Below, piece after piece: positions 44,688 through 53,335 of a DNA stretch of 64,000 nucleotides. Source of the stretch: an uncultured Methylophilaceae bacterium (GTDB lineage: Bacteria; Pseudomonadota; Gammaproteobacteria; Burkholderiales; Methylophilaceae); NCBI GenBank assembly GCA_903870165.1, contig CAIQBW010000008.1, positions 1 through 64,000 of the forward strand, read 5' to 3'. The translations under genes were made by a program, and so were the position numbers. Position 1 is the stretch's first letter, and the number at the start of each line of letters is the position of its first letter. The notes beneath the pieces were generated by a model. That model worked only from the letters and a program-made list of their open reading frames with translations, was not told where the DNA came from and searched no databases.

Positions 44688-44770
44688 CCATCATTTTACA
44701 CCGTGAGACGCTTTACGTGGCGTGTTCCTTCATGATGTCGGTGATAAGCCATGCTAAACTCTCGTTCAAT

Positions 44771-45790
44771 ATGATTAACGCACTGACATTCCCAATTTTG
44801 CGCTTACTTGCTGATGGCCGATTTCACTCAGGTGAGGACATCGCTCAGCATTTTAAGGTGACGCGCACCACTGTCTGGAGCGCAGTTCAAGAAGCCCAGT
44901 CATTGGGTGTTGAGGTGTTTTCGGTGCGTGGTCGAGGATATAAACTGCCCGAACCAATTGTCATGCTCAATCAAGAAGAAATTCTGAATGCCATCGGTCA
45001 AGAACGTGCTTGGTTTAAGTTGGAAGTGCACGATACGCTTGAATCGACCAATACCTATTTAATGAAGAAAGCCAACCAAAGCCAAGTACAAATGCTGGGT
45101 GGGCAAGTTGCAGCACACGCGACTTGTGTGGTGACGGAATTACAAACAGCTGGAAAAGGCCGCAGAGGCCGTGCATGGCAGGCTGGGTTAGGTGCCAGTT
45201 TAACTTTCTCGCTATTGTGGCGTTTCCAAATGGGCGCATCAGCGCTTTCTGGGTTGAGTTTGGCGGTGGGTGTGGCTTTGATTCGCGCATTTCGAACATT
45301 GGGTATTTCAAATGCAAAACTCAAGTGGCCAAATGATGTGCTGATCGAAACGCCGGCGGGAAAACAAAAATTAGCGGGTATCTTAATTGAGCTACAGGGC
45401 GATATGGATGGCCCAAGCGCGGCAGTGATTGGGGTGGGCATTAATCTTCGCTTGCCTGAAAACGTCGCACGTAATATCGACCAGCCATTTACAGATGTTT
45501 ATAACATTAAGCCTGAGGCGGCGAACCCTAACCTCTTGCTTGGCACTGTGCTTAAACATATGGCTGAAGTCTTGAGCGCTTTTGAGCAAAATGGCTTTGA
45601 AGCCCTGCGCGAGGAGTGGATGCAATACCATGCTTATCATCATCAGTCTGTGGGCATGTTGATGCCTGATGGCCGTGAAGTCTTAGGTGAGGTGATTGGC
45701 GTTGCGAGTGATGGTATTTTGCTGGTGAATACACCACAAGGTGAGCAGCGTTTTTCAGCAGGTGAAATTAGTTTAAGAGGTGTCTCGTAA
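44771..45790 (+). CDS. birA: Biotin-[acetyl-CoA-carboxylase] ligase / biotin operon repressor BirA
   Basis: Attaches biotin to the biotin carboxyl carrier protein; the N-terminal winged helix may also repress biotin genes. From ATG 44771 the 339 residues begin MINALTFPILRLLADGRFHSGEDIAQHF, with the HTH (VTRTTVWSAVQEAQSLG), then the ligase site VVTELQTAGKGRRGRAW (the GRGRxG biotinyl-AMP loop), LKWPNDVLIE and a C-terminal SH3-like domain. The ORF track start (44549) lies in antisense to glnS and is rejected. Its stop overlaps the coaX start (TAATG). Confidence 0.95.
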   Translation: MINALTFPILRLLADGRFHSGEDIAQHFKVTRTTVWSAVQEAQSLGVEVFSVRGRGYKLPEPIVMLNQEEILNAIGQERAWFKLEVHDTLESTNTYLMKKANQSQVQMLGGQVAAHATCVVTELQTAGKGRRGRAWQAGLGASLTFSLLWRFQMGASALSGLSLAVGVALIRAFRTLGISNAKLKWPNDVLIETPAGKQKLAGILIELQGDMDGPSAAVIGVGINLRLPENVARNIDQPFTDVYNIKPEAANPNLLLGTVLKHMAEVLSAFEQNGFEALREEWMQYHAYHHQSVGMLMPDGREVLGEVIGVASDGILLVNTPQGEQRFSAGEISLRGVS

Positions 45791-46530
45791 TGTTAGCAAT
45801 AGACTCTGGCAATACACGCACCAAGTGGGCGGTATTTACCGATGATGGCCGTATTCAAGATGCTGGTGTTTGCTTAAACGCCGAGCTTGCAGGGTTTGTA
45901 ATGCCTGCAAGCTGGAAATCTTGCAAACGTGCCATTGTTGCTAATGTGGCAGGTGAGGACGTTGCTGTAAGCATTACGGCATTATTAAAAAAAGCAGAGA
46001 TTGCTTTTGTGTGGGCGAAAGCTCAGGCTGAAATGCTAGGCTTGCTGAACAAATACGAAAAGCCAGAAAGCTTAGGCGTTGACCGCTGGGCTGCCTTAGT
46101 TGCATCATTTAAACGGTATCTCAATCAGCCAGCTTGCTTGGTGGTGAATGCGGGAACAGCCCTTACTATTGATGCCATCTATCAGAACGCTTTTATTGGG
46201 GGCCTGATCGTGCCAGGTTTTAGCATGATGCAGAATGCTTTATTGCAAAATACAGCAACGGTTAATCCACAAAACGGTCAAGCTAAAACCTTTCCGCTCA
46301 GCACTGCTGATGCGAGTTATAGCGGCGTTTTAACAGCGATTGTAGGCGCAATTGTGATGCAGGCAGATAAACTGGAATCGCATTGCCAAGATGTACCAAC
46401 GGTTGTGATGACGGGTGGCGATGCGGTTATGCTCATGCCTATTTTGACGCAAGTATTTGGCGCAAAGCCTGTGCTGGCTGAACATTTAGTGTTAGAAGGT
46501 TTGTATTTGATGGGGAGTACAAAAGCATGA
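45790..46530 (+). CDS. coaX: Type III pantothenate kinase
   Basis: First step of coenzyme A synthesis. The 246 residues belong to the ASKHA-fold CoaX family: MLAIDSGNTRTKWAVF (phosphate loop), ESLGVDRWAALVAS, LVVNAGTALTIDAI and GGLIVPGFSMMQNAL. Its ATG overlaps the birA stop by one base and its stop overlaps the next small gene by 4, so all three are probably translated in series. birA-coaX is a conserved betaproteobacterial pair. Confidence 0.96.
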   Translation: MLAIDSGNTRTKWAVFTDDGRIQDAGVCLNAELAGFVMPASWKSCKRAIVANVAGEDVAVSITALLKKAEIAFVWAKAQAEMLGLLNKYEKPESLGVDRWAALVASFKRYLNQPACLVVNAGTALTIDAIYQNAFIGGLIVPGFSMMQNALLQNTATVNPQNGQAKTFPLSTADASYSGVLTAIVGAIVMQADKLESHCQDVPTVVMTGGDAVMLMPILTQVFGAKPVLAEHLVLEGLYLMGSTKA

Positions 46531-46715
46531 GACGTCATGTGATTCTTTTGGTTTTGTTAAACATCATTATTTTTGCCTACTTTGAATGGCCAGATGCCGC
46601 TTCAAATAATGCACGTCAAGCTTTGCCAGAATTAAATCCTAACAAAATTCAGTTGCTGAGCGACACGCAGCTTAAAGCTTTGCCAGCAGTTAAAGTCACC
46701 TCAGCTAGTGAGTAA
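46527..46715 (+). CDS. Short single-TM protein after coaX, possible remnant of a SPOR-type protein
   Basis: A 62-residue protein: an N-terminal membrane helix or signal anchor ([19 protein letters not shown]), then a periplasmic tail with [17 protein letters not shown]. In many betaproteobacteria the gene after coaX codes for a SPOR-domain protein whose linker has the same PEINPxKIxLL pattern. Here the SPOR domain is absent and the frame ends in a clean TAA. It overlaps coaX by 4 bases (ATGA), which supports expression. SPOR ancestry is inference from position and motif. Confidence 0.65.
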   Translation: MRRHVILLVLLNIIIFAYFEWPDAASNNARQALPELNPNKIQLLSDTQLKALPAVKVTSASE

Positions 46716-46720
46716 ATGAT

Positions 46721-47200
46721 ATGAGCATTTCTATTGAAACACGTCCTCCATTCCCCCCGTTTACTCGCGAAACTGCAATCCAAAAAGTACGGATGGCTGA
46801 GGATGGTTGGAATAACCGCAGCCCAGAAAAAGTGGCTTTGGCTTATACCGTGGATACTATGTGGAGGAACCGAAATGAATTCCCCCGAGGCCGCGTCGAG
46901 ATAGTTGAGTTCTTAAAGCGTAAATGGGCTAAAGAGCATGAATATCGATTGATTAAGGAACTGTGGGCGTTTGAAGGTAACCGGATTGCGGTACGCTTTG
47001 CCTATGAGTGGCATGATGATGCAGGCCAGTGGTGGCGCTCATATGGCAACGAGAATTGGGAGTTTGATGAGAACGGCCTGATGCAAAAACGCTATGCGAG
47101 CATTAATGATTTAGCGATTGAAGAATCAGACCGTTTATTTCATTGGCCGCAGGGAAGGCGGCCCGATGATCACAAAGGGCTCTCAGAATTAGGATTGTGA
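46721..47200 (+). CDS. DUF1348 / NTF2-like protein
   Basis: A 159-residue soluble protein of the DUF1348 (SnoaL-like, NTF2 fold) family. Recognisable segments are [64 protein letters not shown], and [18 protein letters not shown]. The length is complete. The family's role is unknown, though some members are annotated as nuclear transport factor 2 proteins. It lies 5 bases after the small membrane protein gene and ends at a bidirectional terminator. Confidence 0.85.
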   Translation: MSISIETRPPFPPFTRETAIQKVRMAEDGWNNRSPEKVALAYTVDTMWRNRNEFPRGRVEIVEFLKRKWAKEHEYRLIKELWAFEGNRIAVRFAYEWHDDAGQWWRSYGNENWEFDENGLMQKRYASINDLAIEESDRLFHWPQGRRPDDHKGLSELGL

Positions 47201-47205
47201 GCAAT

Positions 47206-47232
47206 AAAAAGGAGGCTTTAGGCCTCCTTTTT
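47206..47232. terminator. Bidirectional terminator between the DUF1348 gene and lpdA
   Basis: AAAAAGGAGG, a short loop, CCTCCTTTTT: perfect 10-base arms with A and T tails, between two converging genes. Confidence 0.85.
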
Positions 47233-47243
47233 AATTAACGCGA

Positions 47244-49034
47244 TTACCTTTTCTTAATATATAAATCAGTAATCGTGCCTTCTTTCATTTCAGCCGCAAA
47301 ACACACAGTCTCTGAAAGCGTTGGGTGAGCATGAATCGTTAAGCCTAAGTCATGGGCATCTGCACCCATTTCAATCGCCAACACAGCTTCCGCAAGCAAT
47401 TCTCCAGCATTTACGCCAACAATGCCGGCACCAATCACGCGGTGTGTGTCTTTATCGAAAATCAGCTTCGTTGAGCCCTCGGTGCGTGCAATGGAAAGCG
47501 CACGTCCACTAGCCGCCCAAGGGAAGCTGGCTTTTTCAATCGCAATCCCTTTGGCTTTCGCTTCAGTCTCTGTCATGCCAGCCCAAGCTACTTCCGGGTC
47601 GGTATAAGCGACCGATGGTATGACTAAAGCTTGGAATTCAACCTTATGACCGGCAATCACTTCAGCCGCTACTTTGCCTTCGTGTGTCGCTTTGTGCGCT
47701 AGCATCGGCTGGCCGACAATATCGCCAATCGCGAAAATGTGCGGCACGTTAGTGCGCATTTGTTTGTCGACATTGATAAAGCCACGCTCATCAACCGCCA
47801 CGCCTGCATTCTCAGCGCCAATATTGAGGCCGTTAGGACGACGACCAATTGATACTAGTACGCGGTCATAAATTTCCACGCCTTTAGGTGCTTCGGTGTT
47901 GCCGTTGACGCCTTCAAAGCTCACATAGATGCCGTCTTTTTTAGCTTCGATATTCGCTACTTTGGTATTGAGCATAATCGCTTCAAAACGCTTTTCCATC
48001 CGCTTTTGTAATGGACGCACTAAGTCGCGGTCGCAACCTTGAATAAGGCCATCAGTAAATTCTACTACGCTAACCTTTGAGCCAAGCGCATCGTAAACAG
48101 TCCCCATTTCAAGGCCGATGATGCCGCCGCCAATGACGAGCATGCGTTTTGGCACATCAGCCAAGGCTAATGCCCCGGTTGAGTCCATGATGCGTTCATC
48201 ATCTGGTGCGCCAGGAAATTTGGTGGCTTGTGAGCCCGCTGCAATAATCGCATTTTCAAAGCCAACTTTTGTGACTTTGCCATCCGCGCCTGTGACAGCG
48301 ATTTGGTGCGGGCTGGTGAATTTACCTAAGCCTTGTACCACAGTTACTTCACGTTTTTTCGCCATCGCTGCTAAACCACCTGTGAGCTTGCCTACAACGT
48401 CGTTGGCTTTCCATGTGCGGAGTTGTTCAAGGTCGACATTGGCCTTACCAAAAGATACGCCGTGATGTGCTGTTTCTTCTGCTTCCGTAATCACTTTGGC
48501 CGTGTGCAAAAGTGCTTTAGATGGAATACATCCAACGTTTAAGCAAACGCCGCCTAGTGTTGAATAGCGCTCGATTAAGACGACTTTTTTGCCTAAGTCA
48601 GCGGCGCGGAAAGCAGCGGTGTAGCCGCCAGGGCCGGAGCCAAGCACAACGACTTCACAAGTGATGTCATTGTCGCCTTGAGGTGCTGCGGGTGTTGGCG
48701 CCCTTACTGATGGGCTTGCTGGCGCACTTTTTGGTGGTGCAGCAGGTTCAGCTTTTGGGGTCTCTGTATTAGCTGTTGTGGCTTTCGCGCCAGCCTCTGC
48801 TTCTAGCACCAGGATGAGTGTGCCTTTAGCGACTTTGTCGCCTACTTTAATTTTAATTTCTTTGACCACGCCAGCATCTGAAGATGGAATATCCATCGAT
48901 GCTTTGTCTGACTCAAGCGTGATTAAAGAATCTTCTTTTGCAATGGTGTCGCCTACTTTAACCAATACCTCGATAACGTCAACGCTATCGAAGTTGCCAA
49001 TATCAGGGACGATGACTTCTACTAAATTGCTCAT
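47244..49034 (-). CDS. lpdA: Dihydrolipoyl dehydrogenase (E3) with N-terminal lipoyl domain
   Basis: Flavin-dependent E3 of the pyruvate dehydrogenase complex that reoxidises dihydrolipoamide. Residues 1 to about 80 are a lipoyl domain ([13 protein letters not shown] with the lipoyl-lysine), followed by an Ala/Pro linker, then the FAD/NAD disulphide reductase: [20 protein letters not shown], redox [24 protein letters not shown] and [13 protein letters not shown], ending in the interface HAHPTLSE. At 596 residues this is the betaproteobacterial/neisserial long form. It follows aceF by 9 bases. Confidence 0.97.
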   Translation of the reverse strand: MSNLVEVIVPDIGNFDSVDVIEVLVKVGDTIAKEDSLITLESDKASMDIPSSDAGVVKEIKIKVGDKVAKGTLILVLEAEAGAKATTANTETPKAEPAAPPKSAPASPSVRAPTPAAPQGDNDITCEVVVLGSGPGGYTAAFRAADLGKKVVLIERYSTLGGVCLNVGCIPSKALLHTAKVITEAEETAHHGVSFGKANVDLEQLRTWKANDVVGKLTGGLAAMAKKREVTVVQGLGKFTSPHQIAVTGADGKVTKVGFENAIIAAGSQATKFPGAPDDERIMDSTGALALADVPKRMLVIGGGIIGLEMGTVYDALGSKVSVVEFTDGLIQGCDRDLVRPLQKRMEKRFEAIMLNTKVANIEAKKDGIYVSFEGVNGNTEAPKGVEIYDRVLVSIGRRPNGLNIGAENAGVAVDERGFINVDKQMRTNVPHIFAIGDIVGQPMLAHKATHEGKVAAEVIAGHKVEFQALVIPSVAYTDPEVAWAGMTETEAKAKGIAIEKASFPWAASGRALSIARTEGSTKLIFDKDTHRVIGAGIVGVNAGELLAEAVLAIEMGADAHDLGLTIHAHPTLSETVCFAAEMKEGTITDLYIKKR

Positions 49035-49043
49035 GCCAACCCC

Positions 49044-50378
49044 TTAAAGTAACAAGCGACGAACGTCGGACAACATCATGCGCAAGTGGCTAGTGAAACG
49101 CGCGCCATCTGCACCGTCAATCACGCGGTGGTCGTATGAAAGAGACATTGGCAAGATGAGGCGTGGCTCAAAGCCAACTGTTTCTTTGTTGTAAACAGGT
49201 TGGAATGTTGAGCGTGAAACGCCCAAAATCGCCACTTCAGGGCAATTGATAATTGGCGTAAACATGGTGCCGCCAATTCCGCCCAAGCTAGAAATAGTGA
49301 AGCAACCGCCTTGCATTTCTTCAATCTTCAACTTACGTTCACGGGCTTTACCAGACAAGTCTGCCAAGTCACGCGCAATATCGAGCACATCTTTTTTATC
49401 GACATCCCGCACCACAGGGACTACCAAGCCGTCTGGCGTGTCGCAAGCAAAGCCAACGTTGAAGTATTGCTTCATAATCAAGCTTTCGCCATCTGCTGAA
49501 AGCGATGCGTTAAAGTTCGGGTAAGTCCTAAGCGCATTCACAACAGCTTTCATCAAGAAAGCGAGTAGCGTTAATTTAGCGCCACGTTTTTCAGCGTCAG
49601 CTAACATCGACTTACGGAATTCTTCCAAGTCGGTAATGTCAGCTTCGTCGAATTGCGTCACATGAGGCGCAGTCACCCAGTTGCGGTGCAAGTTTGCGCC
49701 AGATAATTTCTTGATGCGTGAAAGTGGTTTGTTTTCAATTTCGCCAAACTGACTAAAATCAATCACTGGCATTGCCAATGTGGTTAAACCAGACCCCATA
49801 TTTTCAGAGCGCGGTTTTGCAAGTTCGCCTTTGACAAAGGCTTGCACGTCCTCTTGGCTAATGCGGTTTTTAGGGCCGGTGCCACGCACCAAGCTTAAGT
49901 TCACACCGAGTTCACGTGCGAATTTACGTACCGATGGACTCGCGTGTGCCAATTTACCATCTGCAGCCACTGCGCTTGCACCAATTGGATTAGGCGTGGC
50001 TTGTGGTTGAATGACTTTAGGCACTTCAGGCACAGGGCGTGATGGCTCTGGAATGGCGACTGGTTTTTCGTCAACCGTTACAGTAGCAACCACAGGCGTT
50101 GTGCTTGGCTGTGCGGCTGGCTTTTCTGCAGGCGCATCCTCGGATGCGTTTAGCGTTAAAATTAAACCGCCTTGCGCTGCTTTGTCGCCCACTTTCATGC
50201 TGATACTTTTGACTACGCCACCGAATGGCGCAGGGATGTCCATTGACGCTTTGTCAGATTCTAAAGTGATGAGTGAGTCATCTTTTGCAACAGTGTCGCC
50301 TTCTTTTACAAGGAATTCGATGACGTCAACGCTATCAAAGTTACCAATATCCGGGACAAGAACTTCTTTAATTGCCAT
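49044..50378 (-). CDS. aceF: Pyruvate dehydrogenase E2, dihydrolipoamide acetyltransferase
   Basis: Core acetyltransferase of the pyruvate dehydrogenase complex, passing acetyl groups to CoA. The 444 residues have one lipoyl domain ([13 protein letters not shown]), an Ala/Pro-rich linker, an E3-binding domain (HASPSVRKFARELGVNLSLVRGTGPKNRIS), and the catalytic domain ending in the DHRVIDGADGARF signature. With only one lipoyl domain here, and one more on LpdA, the complex keeps two per set. It lies 47 bases after aceE. Confidence 0.97.
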   Translation of the reverse strand: MAIKEVLVPDIGNFDSVDVIEFLVKEGDTVAKDDSLITLESDKASMDIPAPFGGVVKSISMKVGDKAAQGGLILTLNASEDAPAEKPAAQPSTTPVVATVTVDEKPVAIPEPSRPVPEVPKVIQPQATPNPIGASAVAADGKLAHASPSVRKFARELGVNLSLVRGTGPKNRISQEDVQAFVKGELAKPRSENMGSGLTTLAMPVIDFSQFGEIENKPLSRIKKLSGANLHRNWVTAPHVTQFDEADITDLEEFRKSMLADAEKRGAKLTLLAFLMKAVVNALRTYPNFNASLSADGESLIMKQYFNVGFACDTPDGLVVPVVRDVDKKDVLDIARDLADLSGKARERKLKIEEMQGGCFTISSLGGIGGTMFTPIINCPEVAILGVSRSTFQPVYNKETVGFEPRLILPMSLSYDHRVIDGADGARFTSHLRMMLSDVRRLLL

Positions 50379-50425
50379 GCTGTTATTCCTTAAGAGAGTC
50401 TTCTCTGTGTAAGCTAAATTGCTGC

Positions 50426-53080
50426 TTAAACTGTTGTTGGATTAGGGCGGCTTGCGTCGATTTTGTATTTCTTAATCGCTTCAGCAGCTTTGCTTGCAGG
50501 CAGTTTGCCTTCGTCCGCTAATGCTTTAAGCGCGGCAAGCACCACATAATATCTATCCACCTCGAAGAAGCTACGCAGCGCTTCACGACTATCACTGCGG
50601 CCATAACCATCAGTACCGAGTGACACAAAACGTTGTGGCACAAAGTTACGGATTTGGTCTGCAAATGATTTCATATAATCGGTTGATGAAATCACTGGGC
50701 CTTCTGCACCGCTCAAGCATTCAGCCACGTAGCTGAGTCTTGGTTTCTTCTCTGGATTGAGCATGTTCCAACGTTCAGCATCTAAACCTTCACGACGTAA
50801 CTCAGTGAAGCTTGTGACGCTCCAAACATCAGGTGAGACACCCCAATCTTTTTCAAGCATTTCAGCTGCTGCGATGACTTCTCGTAAGATCACGCCACTG
50901 CCCATCAATTGTACTTTAGGGCCTTTAGCTTTTGATTTGCTAAATGCGTACATGCCTTTAAGGATCCCAGCCTCTGCGCCTTTTGGCATTTCCGGGTGGC
51001 TGTAGTTTTCATTCATTAAGGTGATGTAGTAATACACGTCCTCTTGGTTCTGCACCATACGGCGCATACCTTCTTGAATAATGACCGCGAGCTCGTAGCC
51101 AAATGTTGGGTCGTAAGACACACAATTTGGAATTGTGGCTGACATCAAGTGGCTATGGCCATCTTCATGTTGTAAGCCTTCGCCGTTTAATGTGGTACGG
51201 CCAGCAGTTGCGCCGAGTACAAAGCCGCGTGCACGTGAGTCTCCCGCTGCCCAAGCTAAGTCACCAATACGTTGGAACCCGAACATTGAGTAGAAGATAT
51301 AGAACGGAATCATTTGAGTGCCGGTAACGCTGTAAGCGGTTGCCGCTGCAATCCATGAGGAGAATGCGCCCGCTTCGTTAATGCCTTCTTCCAAAATCTG
51401 ACCGTCTTTTGATTCTTTGTAGAACATCACTTGGTCGTTATCTTGTGGCTCGTATAATTGGCCAGCAGATGAGTAAATTCCCAATTGACGGAACATGCCT
51501 TCCATCCCAAATGTACGGGCTTCGTCAGGCACAATAGGCACGATGTATTTGCCGATTTGTTTATCGCGCACTAATGTTGAAAGAATGCGTACGAATGCCA
51601 TCGTGGTTGAGATTTCACGATCACCAGTGGCGGTGAGCATATTCTCAAACGCTGAAAGCTCAGGTACGACAAGCTCGTTACCTTTACGGCGGCGCGCTGG
51701 CACAGAACCGCCCATCGCTGCGCGACGCTCTGCCATGTAAACCATTTCTGGAGAGTCTGCAGGTGGTCTGTAGAAAGACAAGCTTTCAACTTGTTCGTCT
51801 GTGAGTGGTAAATCAAAGCGGTCGCGGAATGCTTTCAACGAAGCAATATCCATGCTCTTTTGTTGGTGCGTCGTATTTTGTGCCTCGCCAGCATCACCCA
51901 TGCCGTAACCTTTAACCGTCTTCGCTAAGATGACGGTTGGTTGGCCTTTGTGCTGTGTTGCTGCTGCGTAAGCTGCGTAAACTTTGTGAGGATCGTGACC
52001 GCCACGGTTTAAGCGCCAGATGTCTTGGTCAGACATGGCCGCGACCATTTCCTTCAATTGCGGATATTTGCCGAAGAAGTGTTCGCGTGTATAGGCGCCG
52101 CCCTTGGCTTTAAAGTTTTGGTATTCGCCGTCCACACACTCTTCCATGCGTTTTTTGAGCAAGCCATCTTTATCCATGGCAAGCAGTGGGTCCCAATAGG
52201 AACCCCAAATCACTTTTAATACATTCCAGCCAGAACCGCGGAAGTCAGATTCCAGCTCCTGGATGATTTTGCCATTGCCGCGCACGGGACCGTCAAGACG
52301 TTGCAAGTTGCAGTTAATCACGAAAATAAGATTGTCTAATTTCTCACGCGAAGCGAGTGAAATAGCACCTAATGATTCAGGCTCGTCCATTTCACCGTCG
52401 CCGCAGAATACCCAAACCTTGCGGTCTGATGTGTCTGCAATCCCACGGTCGTGTAGGTATTTCAAGAAGCGTGCTTGGTAAATCCCTTGCAATGGACCTA
52501 AGCCCATTGAAACGGTTGGGAACTGCCAGAAGTCAGGCATTAACCAAGGATGTGGGTAGCTTGATAAGCCATTGCCACCTGTTTCTTGGCGGAAGTTATC
52601 CATTTGGTCTTCTGTTAAGCGACCTTCTAAGAATGCACGTGCATACACGCCTGGTGATGAGTGACCTTGGAAGAATATTAAGTCGCCACCGAATTTATCA
52701 TTCGCTGCGCGGAAGAAGTGGTTAAAGCCTACGTCATATAAAGTTGCTGCAGATTGGAAGCTAGCAATGTGACCGCCCACGCCTGGGGATTTCTCGTTAG
52801 CGCGAAGTACGGTCATGATGGCGTTCCAACGAATCAGCGCACGAATACGACGCTCCATATCGGGATTGCCGGGTAATCTTTGTTGCAAATGCGTAGGAAT
52901 CGTATTTACGTACGCAGTAGTTGCATTGTAGGGTAGGTAAGCACCGGAGCGGCGCGCTTTATCAATCAGAGTTTCTAATAAGAAGTGCGCACGTTCGGTT
53001 CCCTCGTTGGCCAATACCGCATCAATGGCTTCAAGCCATTCTTGGGTTTCTTGTGGGTCAATATCGGGGGTAAATGCCAT
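50426..53080 (-). CDS. aceE: Pyruvate dehydrogenase E1 (homodimeric type)
   Basis: Thiamine-diphosphate-dependent decarboxylase that feeds acetyl groups to AceF. The 884 residues match the single-chain AceE of beta- and gammaproteobacteria. The thiamine motif is VFCGDGEMDEPESLG followed by the asparagine segment NLIFVINCNLQRLDGPVRG, with HHxxG-like GHIASFQSAA at the substrate end. The ATG is preceded by a good tggaga site. It is first of aceE-aceF-lpdA. The operator-like palindrome 20 to 39 bases before its start suggests repression by a pyruvate- or acetate-sensing regulator. Confidence 0.97.
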   Translation of the reverse strand: MAFTPDIDPQETQEWLEAIDAVLANEGTERAHFLLETLIDKARRSGAYLPYNATTAYVNTIPTHLQQRLPGNPDMERRIRALIRWNAIMTVLRANEKSPGVGGHIASFQSAATLYDVGFNHFFRAANDKFGGDLIFFQGHSSPGVYARAFLEGRLTEDQMDNFRQETGGNGLSSYPHPWLMPDFWQFPTVSMGLGPLQGIYQARFLKYLHDRGIADTSDRKVWVFCGDGEMDEPESLGAISLASREKLDNLIFVINCNLQRLDGPVRGNGKIIQELESDFRGSGWNVLKVIWGSYWDPLLAMDKDGLLKKRMEECVDGEYQNFKAKGGAYTREHFFGKYPQLKEMVAAMSDQDIWRLNRGGHDPHKVYAAYAAATQHKGQPTVILAKTVKGYGMGDAGEAQNTTHQQKSMDIASLKAFRDRFDLPLTDEQVESLSFYRPPADSPEMVYMAERRAAMGGSVPARRRKGNELVVPELSAFENMLTATGDREISTTMAFVRILSTLVRDKQIGKYIVPIVPDEARTFGMEGMFRQLGIYSSAGQLYEPQDNDQVMFYKESKDGQILEEGINEAGAFSSWIAAATAYSVTGTQMIPFYIFYSMFGFQRIGDLAWAAGDSRARGFVLGATAGRTTLNGEGLQHEDGHSHLMSATIPNCVSYDPTFGYELAVIIQEGMRRMVQNQEDVYYYITLMNENYSHPEMPKGAEAGILKGMYAFSKSKAKGPKVQLMGSGVILREVIAAAEMLEKDWGVSPDVWSVTSFTELRREGLDAERWNMLNPEKKPRLSYVAECLSGAEGPVISSTDYMKSFADQIRNFVPQRFVSLGTDGYGRSDSREALRSFFEVDRYYVVLAALKALADEGKLPASKAAEAIKKYKIDASRPNPTTV

Positions 53081-53099
53081 GTGGTGGTTCTCCAGGAAA

Positions 53100-53119
53100 C
53101 TTTTAGACTGGTCTAAAAG
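53100..53119. promoter_or_regulatory. Palindromic operator-like site upstream of aceE
   Basis: CTTTTAGAC, TG, GTCTAAAAG: perfect 9-base arms with a 2-base centre, lying 20-39 bases before the aceE ATG, next to a TATACC-like -10 on the minus strand (53117-53122). This is the position of a repressor. The half-sites do not match E. coli PdhR (TTGGT...ACCAA). Confidence 0.6.
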
Positions 53120-53335
53120 GTATAATCAACTAGACGTATTACAACGCTAGGTCGTTTATCATTTAATGCTTAAATCAATAAGAGATTGATTGGCTAACCT
53201 TCATCATCGCTTTTTTGACTGATTTGGTCAAGTTTTGGCCGGGTTTTGCTAGATAAATTAATTGCATAAATATTGTTTATTTAGCGAAATTAATGAAATT
53301 TAACGACATTTAAACGAATATAGTGAGGTTTTTGC
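53120..53335. other. Divergent control region between aceE and the M17 aminopeptidase gene
   Basis: The remainder of the 255-base gap, the longest gene-free stretch of the window, holds no gene. It contains two further inverted repeats, AATCAAT-aagag-ATTGATT (53173-53191) and TTGAC-tgatttg-GTCAA (53215-53231), and an AT-rich segment before the aminopeptidase gene, whose ribosome-binding site is tgaggt. No convincing sigma-70 promoter was picked out for the plus strand. Confidence 0.5.

Noticed and set aside
44549-44770. 74-residue N-terminal extension of birA in the ORF track
   Set aside because: It runs antisense through glnS, and the family start and HTH begin at ATG 44771.
53100-53119. 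PdhR-type operator upstream of aceE
   Set aside because: The palindrome arms (AGAC/GTCT) do not fit the TTGGT...ACCAA pattern of E. coli PdhR; kept only as an operator of unknown regulator.
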